This document shows positions 31,777-40,514 of a stretch of 44,607 nucleotides of DNA, one piece after another. The DNA lies in assembly GCA_900552115.1 (NCBI GenBank), contig URYP01000003.1:1-44607 (forward strand), written 5' to 3'. How positions within the stretch are numbered: the first letter of the stretch is position 1; each line of letters opens with the position of its first letter. The stretch comes from an uncultured Oscillospiraceae bacterium (GTDB lineage: Bacteria > Bacillota > Clostridia > Oscillospirales > Acutalibacteraceae). The notes beneath the pieces were generated by a model. It made no database searches. It had not been told where the DNA came from and worked only from the letters and a program-made list of their open reading frames with translations. Position numbers and translations under genes: made by a program.

Positions 31777-32526
31777 CTAAGGCTGTTCGTCTTTATAAAA
31801 CACCTGTTCCAGATACAGGCCGCAGGCGGGAGCGGTTTTTCCGGCACGCGAACGGTCACGCGATTTTAGAATCGCCGGAACGCTGTCCGGCGGCAGCCGC
31901 CCCGCTTCGATGTCCAGAAGCGTCCCTACGATAATTCTTACCATATTGTAGAGAAAACCGTCGGCCTCCACCGTAATATCCAGCATATCCCCGTTTCGGG
32001 CGACCGTGCAGCGCCGCACCGTGCGGACCGTATCCTCCACAGACGAACCGGCCGCGCAGAATGCCTTAAAATCGTGCGTTCCCTCAAAGTCACGCGCCGC
32101 CTGCGCCATGACAAGCTCGTCCAGCCGCCGGCTGACATGATGCGCGTGTCCCTCCCAAAAAGGATGGCGAACCGGCTGGTTCCAGACGCGGTATACATAC
32201 CGCTTCCCCACACAGTCATAGCGGGGATGAAACTCCGGAGGCGCCAGCCGGCACGCATACACCGCGATATCCCGCGGAAGATGTGCATTCAGCGCGGCAG
32301 GGACGTTTTCCGGTGGGATGCGGCTCTCCGTTTTCAGCGCGCAGCAGAACATCAGCGCATGCACCCCCGCGTCGGTCCGGCTGCACCCGGTAATGCCCGA
32401 CCGCACGCCGGTCACCCGCTCCACCGCGTCCTGTAAAACCTGCTGGACGGTAACGCCGTTTGGCTGCACCTGCCAGCCGTGGTAACGGGTGCCGTCATAC
32501 CGCAGCAACAGCAGCCAGTGATTCAC
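31777..32526 (-). CDS. truA: tRNA pseudouridine(38-40) synthase
   Basis: A 249-residue TruA from GTG 32526; the reading frame extends further upstream through ecfT sequence, but AAGGGG eight bases before 32526 and the MNHWLLLLRYDGTRYHGWQ beginning fix the start. The catalytic aspartate is D52 in CSRTDAGVHA. The conserved RYVYRVWN and FLYNMVRIIVGTLLDI segments are present. It isomerises uridines 38-40 of the tRNA anticodon arm. It is the last gene of the ecfA1-ecfA2-ecfT-truA block, a common Firmicutes order. Confidence 0.95.
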   Translation of the reverse strand: MNHWLLLLRYDGTRYHGWQVQPNGVTVQQVLQDAVERVTGVRSGITGCSRTDAGVHALMFCCALKTESRIPPENVPAALNAHLPRDIAVYACRLAPPEFHPRYDCVGKRYVYRVWNQPVRHPFWEGHAHHVSRRLDELVMAQAARDFEGTHDFKAFCAAGSSVEDTVRTVRRCTVARNGDMLDITVEADGFLYNMVRIIVGTLLDIEAGRLPPDSVPAILKSRDRSRAGKTAPACGLYLEQVFYKDEQP

Positions 32527-32549
32527 AGCGCGCACCCCTTTCTCACCCG

Positions 32550-33365
32550 TCACAGCACGGCGGGACAAACAAAATTGAGTGTAATCAGAGCCGCCAGCAC
32601 CAGCAAAAACAGAAACAGGGCCACCCCGTCCCCGGCCGCCATATGCAGCTGCTTCATACGGGTGCGGCCGGCGCCGCCCTGATAACAGCGGCACTCCATG
32701 GCCGTCGCCAGCTCATAGGCGCGCCGGAAGGAGGATACGAACAGGGGAACCAGCACCGGCAGCAGCGCCTTGATGCGGTGGATCAGTCCGCCGCTGTCCA
32801 TATCGGCGCCCCGCGCCTTCTGCGCCGACATGATTTTATCGGTCTCCTCCACCAGGGTGGGGATAAAGCGCAGGGCGATAGTCATCATCATGGCCAGCTC
32901 ATGCACCGGCACGTGCAGCAGCTTCAGCGGCCCTAGAAGCCGTTCCAGCGCGTCCGTCAGGTCGGTGGGCGTCGTGGTATAGGTCAGCAGAGAGCTGCCG
33001 ATCACCAAACAGACAATCCGCAGCGCAATGAACGCCGCCGTAACCAGACCGCCGGTGTAAATATGAAAAATGCCCCACTCCGCCAGCATGGTCCCTTTCT
33101 GGATATAAAAGATGTTGAGCAGGGATGTAATGGCAATAATCAGCAAAATGGGCTTCAGCCCTTTGACAAAGAGCCGCAGCGGCAAACGGGATAGCAGCAG
33201 GCTGATCATCAGCACCGCCACCGCCAGAGCCAAGCCCGCCCAGTTCTGCGGAATAAAAATAGCGATAATATACCCAAATGTCAGCACCAGCTTAATCCGG
33301 GGATCCATACGGTGAAACACCGATTTACCGGGGAAATACTGGCCGATGGTAATCCCGTTAAGCAT
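32550..33365 (-). CDS. ecfT: Energy-coupling factor transporter transmembrane protein EcfT
   Basis: A 271-residue integral-membrane T component of the group II ECF module, which couples ATP hydrolysis by EcfA1/A2 to S components that bind vitamins or metals. Typical five-to-six-TM layout, with the two cytoplasmic coupling motifs recognisable near the C-terminus (A-x-x-x-R-A in KARGADMD and SSFRRAYELATAMECR). It overlaps ecfA2 by 8 bases. No S component gene is in the window, so the substrate cannot be inferred; the module probably serves several S proteins. Confidence 0.93.
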   Translation of the reverse strand: MLNGITIGQYFPGKSVFHRMDPRIKLVLTFGYIIAIFIPQNWAGLALAVAVLMISLLLSRLPLRLFVKGLKPILLIIAITSLLNIFYIQKGTMLAEWGIFHIYTGGLVTAAFIALRIVCLVIGSSLLTYTTTPTDLTDALERLLGPLKLLHVPVHELAMMMTIALRFIPTLVEETDKIMSAQKARGADMDSGGLIHRIKALLPVLVPLFVSSFRRAYELATAMECRCYQGGAGRTRMKQLHMAAGDGVALFLFLLVLAALITLNFVCPAVL

Positions 33366-34224
33366 GGCCGTCCCTCCTTTTCAGATGGGGCAGCAGGTAA
33401 GCGGCCGCCTGTTCCACGGTATACGCGTTTTCTCCGGTATAAAGGCCCTTCTCCCGCAGGCGCATACAGATACGCGTCACAGCCGGTACGGACAGTCCGA
33501 TGCGCTCCAGCTCCTCCGCCCGGGAAAACACGCGGGCAATCTCATCGAACATTACAATCTGCCCTTTGTTCATTACCAGCGCCTTTTGAGCCACCCGGGC
33601 GATGTCCTCCATGCTGTGGGATACCAGCAGCACCGTGGTATGATGGTCCCGCTGATAGGTCTGGATACGCTCCAGCAGCCGGTCCCGCCCCTGGGGGTCC
33701 AGCCCGGCGGTCGGCTCGTCCAGGATCAGCACCCGCGGCTGCATGGCGATCACTCCCGCAATCGCTACCCGCCGCTTTTCACCGCCCGACAGCTCAAAGG
33801 GCGACTTTTGCAGCCATTCCGGGCGAAGGTCTGCCCAATCGGCGGCTTCACGCACCCGTTTTTCGATCTCCGGTTGCGGCAGGCCCATATTTTTCGGTCC
33901 GAATGCGATATCTTTATAAACCGTATCCTCAAAGAGCTGATGTTCCGGATACTGGAACACCATTCCCACCTGGAACCGCACCCGGCGGATCTCCTTGGGC
34001 TTTTCCCAGATATCTTTCCCGTCCAGCAGCACGCGCCCCTGCGTGGGGCGGACCAATCCGTTGAGATGTTGGATCAGGGTGGATTTTCCCGACCCGGTAT
34101 GGCCGATAATACCGATAAATTCACCCGGTTCCACGGCAAACGACACGTTGCGGATCGCCGCTTTTTCAAAGGGCGTCCCTTCCGAATAGGTATAGGACAC
34201 CCGCTGCATTTCCAGTACCGGCAT
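33358..34224 (-). CDS. ecfA2: Energy-coupling factor transporter ATPase EcfA2
   Basis: A 288-residue ABC ATPase starting at ATG 34224 behind GGGAGGTG; the in-frame extension to 34323 overlaps ecfA1 and is dismissed. Walker A is GHTGSGKST, the signature is LSGGEKRRVAIAG, Walker B is VLILDEPTAGLDP. It pairs with EcfA1 to drive EcfT. Residue pattern VSYTYSEGTPFEKAAIRNV is typical of EcfA2. Coupled tightly with ecfA1 (two-base gap) and ecfT (8-base overlap). Confidence 0.94.
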   Translation of the reverse strand: MPVLEMQRVSYTYSEGTPFEKAAIRNVSFAVEPGEFIGIIGHTGSGKSTLIQHLNGLVRPTQGRVLLDGKDIWEKPKEIRRVRFQVGMVFQYPEHQLFEDTVYKDIAFGPKNMGLPQPEIEKRVREAADWADLRPEWLQKSPFELSGGEKRRVAIAGVIAMQPRVLILDEPTAGLDPQGRDRLLERIQTYQRDHHTTVLLVSHSMEDIARVAQKALVMNKGQIVMFDEIARVFSRAEELERIGLSVPAVTRICMRLREKGLYTGENAYTVEQAAAYLLPHLKRRDGHA

Positions 34225-34226
34225 CC

Positions 34227-35069
34227 TTACACCTCCCACTGACCGGCCAGCGCCTCGGCGCATTCCCCGGCGGTAAGGATATCCTCCGCCAGCGCAACGC
34301 CCGAACGGCGCAGCCGGTCGCACAATTCGGTCGGCTGCGGTACGTCCAGCTGCATGGCTTTGAGTTCATCCACACGCGAGAAAACCTGCCGCGGCGTACC
34401 GTCCATACGGATAAGACCGTCGTGCATCACCACCACCCGGGCGGCCTGCGCGGCTTCCTCCATATAGTGCGTGATCAGCACCACCGTCATCCCCTGTTCC
34501 CGGTTCAGGCGGCAGATGGTATCCAGTACCTCCCGCCGTCCCTGGGGGTCGAGCATGGCCGTCGGCTCATCCAGCACCAGGCATTCCGGCTGCATCGCCA
34601 ATATACCCGCGATGGCCACTCGCTGCTTTTGTCCGCCGGACAGCTTATGCGGCGCATGCCGCCGGTAATCGTACATACCCACCTGTTTCAGCGCGTCGTC
34701 TACACGCCGGCGAATCTCCTGCGGGGGGACGCCGAGGTTTTCGGGGCCAAAGGCCACGTCTTCCTCCACAACGGTGGAAACCAACTGGTTGTCCGGGTTT
34801 TGAAGCACCATGCCCACCGTGCGGCGGATATCGTAGACTTTGTCTTCCTCGCGGGTATCCATCCCCTCCACCAGCACGCTGCCGCCAGTTGGCAGCAGCA
34901 GGGCATTGAAATGCTTCGCCAGGGTGGATTTCCCGGATCCGTTATGACCCAGCAGAGCCACAAACGAGCCTTTTTCCACCTTCAGGTCGATCCCGTCCAG
35001 CACCACCACCGGCGGTTCGTCCGGATATTCAAATTGAAACCGCAGATCCTGCGCGGATAGCATTTCCAT
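34227..35069 (-). CDS. ecfA1: Energy-coupling factor transporter ATPase EcfA1
   Basis: A 280-residue ABC ATPase. Walker A GHNGSGKST, Q-loop VLQNPDNQ, signature LSGGQKQRVAIAG, Walker B CLVLDEPTAMLDP. The PDNQLV segment after the Q-loop is typical of EcfA1 and the NPDNQ form distinguishes it from EcfA2 here (YPEHQ). The first ATPase gene of the ECF module; about 24 bases from the methyltransferase gene upstream. Confidence 0.94.
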   Translation of the reverse strand: MEMLSAQDLRFQFEYPDEPPVVVLDGIDLKVEKGSFVALLGHNGSGKSTLAKHFNALLLPTGGSVLVEGMDTREEDKVYDIRRTVGMVLQNPDNQLVSTVVEEDVAFGPENLGVPPQEIRRRVDDALKQVGMYDYRRHAPHKLSGGQKQRVAIAGILAMQPECLVLDEPTAMLDPQGRREVLDTICRLNREQGMTVVLITHYMEEAAQAARVVVMHDGLIRMDGTPRQVFSRVDELKAMQLDVPQPTELCDRLRRSGVALAEDILTAGECAEALAGQWEV

Positions 35070-35093
35070 GAATATGTGTTCCTTTCCGGCGGC

Positions 35094-35960
35094 TCAGCGT
35101 TCCGACCAGACCGCCGTGGCGCCACAGGGCAGCACCATGCCCGAAGCCGTCACCGGCAGGCCGATTTCGTCCGAGGCGGTCCGGCCGCCAAAGCGCTTTG
35201 ACACAAGCGCACCGAGTATATACTGCATGACCGACGGGGACAGCCCCGCCGTGTAGGAATTGATGATGAAAAAGAGCGGCCGTTCCGACAGCAGGGGAAC
35301 GCACTGTTCCACCAGATCGTAAATCTGATCTTCCAGCTTCCACACTTCCCCGCCAGGGCCGCGCCCATAGGAGGGCGGGTCCATCAGGATGGCGTCGTAG
35401 GTATGGCCGCGGCGCTGCTCCCGCGCGACAAATTTGCCGCAGTCGTCCACCAGCCACCGCATGGGGCGGTCGGACAGGCCGGACAGCACCGCGTTCTCTT
35501 TACCCCAGGCCACCATGCCCTTGGAAGCATCGACGTGGGTGACATGCGCGCCCGCCGCGCAGCAGGCCAGTGTCGCGCCGCCGGTATAGCCGAACAGGTT
35601 GAGCACCCGCACCGGACGCCCGGCGGAACGAATCAGGCCGGCCATATAGTCCCAGTTGACAGCCTGCTCAGGGAAAAGTCCGGTATGCTTGAAGCCCATG
35701 GGTTTGAGCTGGAAGCTCAGATTATCATAACCGATCTGCCAGCTGTCCGGCATTTGGCGGTATGGCTCCCACTGCCCGCCACCGCTGTTTGAACGATGGT
35801 AGCGGGCGTGAGCGGATTTCCAAAGGGGAGGCGCCTTGGGCGTGCGCCACAGAATTTGGGGATCGGGCCGGATCAGGAGAATGTCTCCCCAGCGTTCCAG
35901 CCGCTCGCCGTCGGAGGCGTCGAGCAGTTCGTAGTCTTTCCAGCGATCAGCCGTTCTCAT
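35094..35960 (-). CDS. Class I SAM-dependent rRNA methyltransferase, RlmI-like
   Basis: A 288-residue protein starting at ATG 35960, just after the glmM stop. The Rossmann domain has motif I VRVLNLFGYTGGATLACC and the N-methyltransferase-like loop MDPPSYGRGPGGE. The C-terminal part (IINSYTAGLSPSVMQYIL) matches RlmI/RlmK-type 23S rRNA cytosine methyltransferases, but there is no PUA domain at the N-terminus. The target base cannot be fixed from sequence. It lies between glmM and ecfA1 with tight spacing. Confidence 0.82.
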   Translation of the reverse strand: MRTADRWKDYELLDASDGERLERWGDILLIRPDPQILWRTPKAPPLWKSAHARYHRSNSGGGQWEPYRQMPDSWQIGYDNLSFQLKPMGFKHTGLFPEQAVNWDYMAGLIRSAGRPVRVLNLFGYTGGATLACCAAGAHVTHVDASKGMVAWGKENAVLSGLSDRPMRWLVDDCGKFVAREQRRGHTYDAILMDPPSYGRGPGGEVWKLEDQIYDLVEQCVPLLSERPLFFIINSYTAGLSPSVMQYILGALVSKRFGGRTASDEIGLPVTASGMVLPCGATAVWSER

Positions 35961-35964
35961 GGCA

Positions 35965-37314
35965 TCACCCGATCGCCGCCGCGATCTGGTCGGCCAAGCG
36001 GGAGGCCAGGCGATCAATTTCTTCAAAATCCTTGCCTTCCACCATCACCCGGATCAGCGGCTCCGTACCCGACTGCCGCACCAGTACCCGGCCCTCGCGG
36101 CCAAGCGCCTCGTCCGCCTCCCGAATCAGAGTGGCCAGCGCCTCATCCGCGTTATATGCCGCCTTCTGGTCATTGTCGGCGCGTATATTCTTCATCACCT
36201 GCGGATAATGCTCCATAATTCCGCACAATTCGGACAGGGACACGCCCCGGCGGCGGCAGGCGGCCAGCAGCTTCACCGCCGACATCTGCCCATCGCCCGT
36301 GGTGGCGTGCCGCAGCAGGATGATATGGCCCGACTGCTCGCCGCCAAGAGCGTAACCTCCCCGGATCATTTCCTCCAGCACATACCGGTCGCCCACCTTG
36401 GTGGCCACGGCGCGAATGCCGTTTTCCTCACAGCAGCGCTTAAAGCCCAGGTTGGACATAACGGTGCCCACCACGACGTCTCCCGCCAGTTCGCCTTTAT
36501 CTTTCATATCCAGCGCGAGCGCCGCCATAATCTGGTCGCCGTCCACAACCTTCCCGTTTTCATCCACCGCCAGGCAGCGGTCCGCGTCGCCGTCAAAAGC
36601 CACGCCCGCGAAACAGCCGTGCTCCCGCACATACGCGGCCAGTTTATCAATGTGGGTAGAGCCGCAGTTCTCGTTGATGTTGACGCCGTCCGGCTCCTCA
36701 TTCAGATAAACCGCATCGGCGTGGAGCGCGGAAAAGAGGGCCCGCGCCGTAGCGCTGGCCGAGCCGTTGGCGCAGTCCACCGCCAGTTTCATGCCTTTTA
36801 AATCGCCTTCAGCCACCGATTGCACGTGCTGCACATAATCCTGCACAGCGGTATCGCAGACATGGACACGGCCCACGTCGCCGCCCTCCGGCGACGGCAG
36901 GCATTCGGCTCCGTCCAGCACGATGGCCTCGATCTCTTCTTCCAGCGTGTCGGAGAGCTTATAGCCCTCCCCATTGAAGATTTTGATCCCATTATATTCA
37001 CAGGGATTGTGGGAAGCCGAAATCATCACGCCGGCCTGCGCGCCGTATTCTTTGACCAGATACGCCACGGCCGGCGTCGGCACCACGCCCAGCTGGTACA
37101 CGTCGGCTCCTACCGAGCAAAGCCCAGCGGCCAGCGCGGTCTCCAGCATATCGCCGGAAGCACGGGTGTCTTTGCCTACCAGAATTTTCGGCTGTTTGTG
37201 TTCCGCCGAAATCAGCACCTTGGCGGCGGCCCGGCCTATATTCATCGCCAGTTCGCAGGTAAGCTCCCGGTTTGCGACGCCCCTGGCGCCGTCGGTTCCA
37301 AACAATCGTCCCAT
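35965..37314 (-). CDS. glmM: Phosphoglucosamine mutase
   Basis: A 449-residue GlmM converting glucosamine-6-phosphate to glucosamine-1-phosphate for peptidoglycan and UDP-GlcNAc synthesis. The phosphorylated serine is S101 in GVMISASHNP. The metal loop DGDADR and sugar/phosphate-binding RQSGTEPLIRVM at the C-terminus are intact. Full length. ATG 37314 begins MGRLFGTDGARG. It follows ruvB after 15 bases; glmM downstream of ruvCAB is an unusual but coherent arrangement. Confidence 0.96.
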   Translation of the reverse strand: MGRLFGTDGARGVANRELTCELAMNIGRAAAKVLISAEHKQPKILVGKDTRASGDMLETALAAGLCSVGADVYQLGVVPTPAVAYLVKEYGAQAGVMISASHNPCEYNGIKIFNGEGYKLSDTLEEEIEAIVLDGAECLPSPEGGDVGRVHVCDTAVQDYVQHVQSVAEGDLKGMKLAVDCANGSASATARALFSALHADAVYLNEEPDGVNINENCGSTHIDKLAAYVREHGCFAGVAFDGDADRCLAVDENGKVVDGDQIMAALALDMKDKGELAGDVVVGTVMSNLGFKRCCEENGIRAVATKVGDRYVLEEMIRGGYALGGEQSGHIILLRHATTGDGQMSAVKLLAACRRRGVSLSELCGIMEHYPQVMKNIRADNDQKAAYNADEALATLIREADEALGREGRVLVRQSGTEPLIRVMVEGKDFEEIDRLASRLADQIAAAIG

Positions 37315-37329
37315 TTTTGCTATCTCCCT

Positions 37330-38349
37330 TTAAAAAGTCAGTTGCCCTTCGCAGGCGATACCCAGATGGGCATACGCGGCGGGCAGCACCACTCGGCCCC
37401 GAGGAGTACGGCTGATAAAACCGATCTGCATCAGATACGGTTCATAAACATCCTCAATCGTCACCGACTCTTCGCCGATGACGGCGGCCAGCGTGTCCAA
37501 TCCCACCGGGCCGCCATGGTAATGCTCGATCATGGCGGTCAGCATGCGGCGGTCCACCATATCCAGCCCCAGTTCGTCCACTTCCAGCCGGTCGAGCGCC
37601 TGCCGCGCCGTCTCGGCGTTGATCTCGCCGTCATTCATGACCTGCGCGAAATCCCGCACCCGTTTGAGCATGCGGTTGGCGATACGGGGGGTTCCCCGGC
37701 TGCGGGAGGCAATTTCCAGCGCCCCGTCATGGTCGCAGGCAATCCCCAGGATTTTCGCGCTGCGGGATACGATCTCCCCCAGTTCCTCCGGGGTGTACAG
37801 CTCCAGTCTCATCACCACGCCGAACCGGTCCCGCAGCGGCGCCGAAAGCTGCCCCGCCCGCGTGGTCGCGCCGATCAGCGTGAACCGCGGCAGCGGCAGG
37901 TGGATCGAGGACGCGCCCTGTCCTTTGCCGTTTATAATATCGATGGAGAAATCCTCCATGGCCGGGTACAAAATCTCCTCTACCGTGCGGGAGAGGCGAT
38001 GGATTTCGTCAATGAACAGCACATCCCCCGGCTCCAGGTTGGTCAGCAGCGCGGCGAGATCCCCGGCCCGCTCCAGCGCCGGGCCGGAGGTAATCCGCAG
38101 GTTAACCCCCATCTCGTTCGCAATGATCCCGGCCAGCGTGGTCTTGCCCAGGCCGGGCGGGCCATAGAGCAGCACATGATCCAGCGCTTCGCCCCGGATT
38201 TTTGCCGCGTCGATAAACACCGACAGGTTCTCCTTGACCTTGGTCTGCCCGATATATTCCTCAAACGCCCGCGGACGCAGGGGATTGTCGCCTTCATCCT
38301 CCGGGAGGGCGTCCATCGATACCATCCGGTCTTCATATTCCATATCCAC
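37330..38349 (-). CDS. ruvB: Holliday junction branch migration ATPase RuvB
   Basis: A 339-residue RuvB hexameric motor. Walker A GPPGLGKTT (63-71), Walker B LFIDEIHRL, arginine finger and winged-helix C-terminus (GLDTLAAVIGEESVTIEDVYEPYL). It drives branch migration together with RuvA. The first in-frame start is GTG 38349; AAGGGG lies ten bases ahead. An ATG two codons later is possible. Confidence 0.96.
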   Translation of the reverse strand: MDMEYEDRMVSMDALPEDEGDNPLRPRAFEEYIGQTKVKENLSVFIDAAKIRGEALDHVLLYGPPGLGKTTLAGIIANEMGVNLRITSGPALERAGDLAALLTNLEPGDVLFIDEIHRLSRTVEEILYPAMEDFSIDIINGKGQGASSIHLPLPRFTLIGATTRAGQLSAPLRDRFGVVMRLELYTPEELGEIVSRSAKILGIACDHDGALEIASRSRGTPRIANRMLKRVRDFAQVMNDGEINAETARQALDRLEVDELGLDMVDRRMLTAMIEHYHGGPVGLDTLAAVIGEESVTIEDVYEPYLMQIGFISRTPRGRVVLPAAYAHLGIACEGQLTF

Positions 38350-38381
38350 GAGCCGTCATCCCCTTTCTTGCACCGGCAGCA

Positions 38382-38984
38382 TCATGTACGGGCCGCCAGC
38401 GCCTTGAGCGCCTCCCGCACCAGCGTTTCCACCGGCAGTCCGCTGTCCAGTTTTCCCACGGCCGCCGACGCTTCCGCCGCGGTAAAGCCCAGAACCGTCA
38501 GGGCGCTCACCGCTTCCGCCGCGTTGCCAGCGGCCGACGGGACGCCCGTATCGGCCGTCATGTCCACGGCGCCGCCGGACAAATTCTCCACTTTGTCCTT
38601 CATCTCCAGCACAATGCGCTGGGCCAGCTTGGGGCCGACGCCCGCGGCGCGCGTCAGGGTTTTGAAATCCCCTCCCGCCACGGCCAGCGCCACCTTCTGC
38701 GGCGAGAGCTCCGACAGGATGGCGAATCCCGCCTTGGGGCCCACGCCGGTGATGGCCGTAAGCTGTTTAAAGCAGTTCAGCTCCGCCTGGTCCGCAAAGC
38801 CGAACAATTCGATCGCGTCTTCCCGCACATTCATGATGGTATACAGCATGGCCTCCCGCCCAATGGCGGGCAGCTGGCGGGCGGTATTCATCGTCACTTG
38901 GCAGCGGAATCCCACACCGCCGCATTCGATCACGGCCATAGAGGGAGTGGCCGCCTGCAGTATTCCTTTTACACTATACAGCAT
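38382..38984 (-). CDS. ruvA: Holliday junction DNA helicase subunit RuvA
   Basis: A 200-residue RuvA: N-terminal OB fold (MLYSVKGILQAATPSMAVIECGG start region), two helix-hairpin-helix motifs (LTAITGVGPKAGF and TRAAGVGPKLAQR), and the C-terminal RuvB-contacting three-helix domain (ALTVLGFTAAEASAAV). Full length, in the ruvC-ruvA-ruvB order. Confidence 0.96.
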   Translation of the reverse strand: MLYSVKGILQAATPSMAVIECGGVGFRCQVTMNTARQLPAIGREAMLYTIMNVREDAIELFGFADQAELNCFKQLTAITGVGPKAGFAILSELSPQKVALAVAGGDFKTLTRAAGVGPKLAQRIVLEMKDKVENLSGGAVDMTADTGVPSAAGNAAEAVSALTVLGFTAAEASAAVGKLDSGLPVETLVREALKALAART

Positions 38985-38995
38985 ACCGGGCTCCT

Positions 38996-39493
38996 TTATT
39001 TCATTAAACTGCGTTTCAGCACCGTCCCGCCCGTCTGCACATGGCAGATGGCAATGGCCAGCGCGTCCGCCGTATCGTCCGGCTTCGGCACCACCGGCAA
39101 CGCGAGAAGCCGCCGGGTCATTTCCATCACCTGCGGCTTTTTCGCCAGCCCATATCCGGTAACGGCGCTTTTGACCTGAAGCGGGGTATACTCATATAGC
39201 GGCACCCCTGCCTGCTGTATGGCCAGCAATATCACGCCGCGGGCCTGCGCCACGTCGATGGCCGTTTTCTGATTATTTTTAAAATATAGTTTTTCCACCG
39301 CGACCGCGTCCGGATGGTGTGTTTCCAGCAGCAACGATATTTCCTCATAGATCCGGTCCAGCCGGCCGGAAAACTCCATCCCCACCGGGGTGGTAACGGC
39401 GCCGAACGCCTGAGAAGTAAAGCGCGACCGCTCATACCGCACGACACCCCAGCCTACAATCGCATAGCCGGGATCTATGCCCAGAATTACCAT
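38996..39493 (-). CDS. ruvC: Holliday junction resolvase RuvC
   Basis: A 165-residue RNase-H-fold resolvase. Catalytic acids D7 (GIDPG), E67 (VAVEKLYFKNN), D140 and D143 (PKPDDTADALAIAICH) are all present. ATG 39493 follows AAGGAGG. It opens the ruvCAB-glmM-rlmI-ecf-truA run, probably one long transcript from the promoter at 39523. No LexA box was seen in that promoter. Confidence 0.97.
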   Translation of the reverse strand: MVILGIDPGYAIVGWGVVRYERSRFTSQAFGAVTTPVGMEFSGRLDRIYEEISLLLETHHPDAVAVEKLYFKNNQKTAIDVAQARGVILLAIQQAGVPLYEYTPLQVKSAVTGYGLAKKPQVMEMTRRLLALPVVPKPDDTADALAIAICHVQTGGTVLKRSLMK

Positions 39494-39522
39494 GCGGCCG
39501 CCTCCTTCATCCTAATTTTTTA

Positions 39523-39551
39523 ATTATAGCATAGGCCCTCTCTTTCGTCAA
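39523..39551 (-). promoter_or_regulatory. ruvC: Sigma-A promoter of the ruvCAB-glmM operon
   Basis: On the minus strand -35 TTGACG (39551-39546), 17-bp spacer, -10 TATAAT (39528-39523), with a transcript start near 39516 and a short leader with AAGGAGG. Confidence 0.85.
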
Positions 39552-39647
39552 TTAAGGAATAAGGGCCGAACCTCTTAAAAAGAACGGGCAATCCCCGCCA
39601 TAAATAATCAGGAGAAGGCATTCCCCCCTCCGTATGATTCTTTGCGA

Positions 39648-39685
39648 ACGACCGAAGGGCGGGAAAATCCCCGCCCTTCGGTCGT
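39648..39685 (-). terminator. Strong hairpin after the nucleoside phosphorylase gene
   Basis: A perfect 16-bp stem ACGACCGAAGGGCGGG / CCCGCCCTTCGGTCGT with a 6-base loop, directly next to the phosphorylase stop codon. On the minus strand it is followed by TCGCAAAG, a poor T-run, so termination may be partial; the hairpin could also protect the mRNA 3' end. Confidence 0.65.
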
Positions 39686-40456
39686 TTAATCCGATTTTTT
39701 CCCAGCGATCAGCCGCCGTAAGGCTTCCGCGGCAGTATCTATCGCGGCCCCCGTATCCATGACCGGCTCGTCCGGCAGACCCGCCGCCTGCCGCTCCTGG
39801 TTCCACAGCACGTGCAGCAAGCACCCGGCCCGCAGCCTCCGTGCGGAGGATACGGCAAACAAGGCGGCGGATTCCATTTCAGAGGCCAGGCAGCCGCCGG
39901 CAATCCACGAACGCCATTTCTCTTTCAGGCGGTCTCCTACCGGGGAATCTTCCGGCGCGTGCTGTCCGTAAAAAGAATCCTTGCAGTGCACCACGCCGGT
40001 GTGCGCTTGGGAACCGGTGTCCGCGGCCGCCGCCCGCAGCGCCTGCACAACGTCCGCATCCGCTACCGCCGGATACTCCACCGGCAGGTACTCCCGGGAG
40101 GCGCCCTCCGCCCGGATGGCGCCGGTCGCGATCACCAGATCGCCGGCCTTTACCTCCTTCTGCATACCCCCGCAGGTACCGATGCGGATCAGGGTATGTA
40201 CGCCGCACTGGGCCAACTCCTCCACGCAAATAGCTGTGGACGGACCGCCGATGCCATGGGACATGACGACAACCCGCTCACCGGAAAGCGTCCCCGTATA
40301 GGACGTATATTCCCGGTTGACCGCCAGCGGCGCGGGATTATCCAGGCGGGACGCGACGGCTTCCACCCGGCCGGGATCGCCGGTGATCAGGGCCCATCCG
40401 GCTCCCTGATCGGGACGAATGCCGATATGATAGCAGGTCTCCTGTTTGTGCATCAT
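39686..40456 (-). CDS. Nucleoside phosphorylase, uridine phosphorylase-like
   Basis: A 256-residue PNP/UDP-family phosphorylase. Family segments: ITGDPGRVEAVA (phosphate loop near the N-terminus), MSHGIGGPSTAICVEEL, RIGTCGGMQKEVKAGD, and the nucleoside-binding ASEMESAALFAVSS. It cleaves ribonucleosides to base plus ribose-1-phosphate; the overall pattern resembles uridine phosphorylase, but substrate is not certain. ATG 40456 follows GGAG by seven bases; in-frame codons upstream run into the EF-G terminator hairpin. Confidence 0.88.
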   Translation of the reverse strand: MMHKQETCYHIGIRPDQGAGWALITGDPGRVEAVASRLDNPAPLAVNREYTSYTGTLSGERVVVMSHGIGGPSTAICVEELAQCGVHTLIRIGTCGGMQKEVKAGDLVIATGAIRAEGASREYLPVEYPAVADADVVQALRAAAADTGSQAHTGVVHCKDSFYGQHAPEDSPVGDRLKEKWRSWIAGGCLASEMESAALFAVSSARRLRAGCLLHVLWNQERQAAGLPDEPVMDTGAAIDTAAEALRRLIAGKKSD

Positions 40457-40471
40457 TATCACTCTCCAAAA

Positions 40472-40503
40472 GGCAGGGGCGGAAGCCATCGTCCGCCCCT
40501 GCC
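40472..40503 (-). terminator. Hairpin after the EF-G-like gene
   Basis: A 12-bp stem GGCAGGGGCGGA / TCCGCCCCTGCC with an 8-base loop and TTTT on the minus strand, 12 bases after the EF-G-like stop and just before the phosphorylase ribosome site, so it could be an intercistronic attenuator. Confidence 0.75.
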
Positions 40504-40514
40504 GGTTCTGTTGT

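Noticed and set aside
39494..39551. LexA control of ruvCAB
   Set aside because: No GAACRNRYGTTY-like site around the ruvC promoter.
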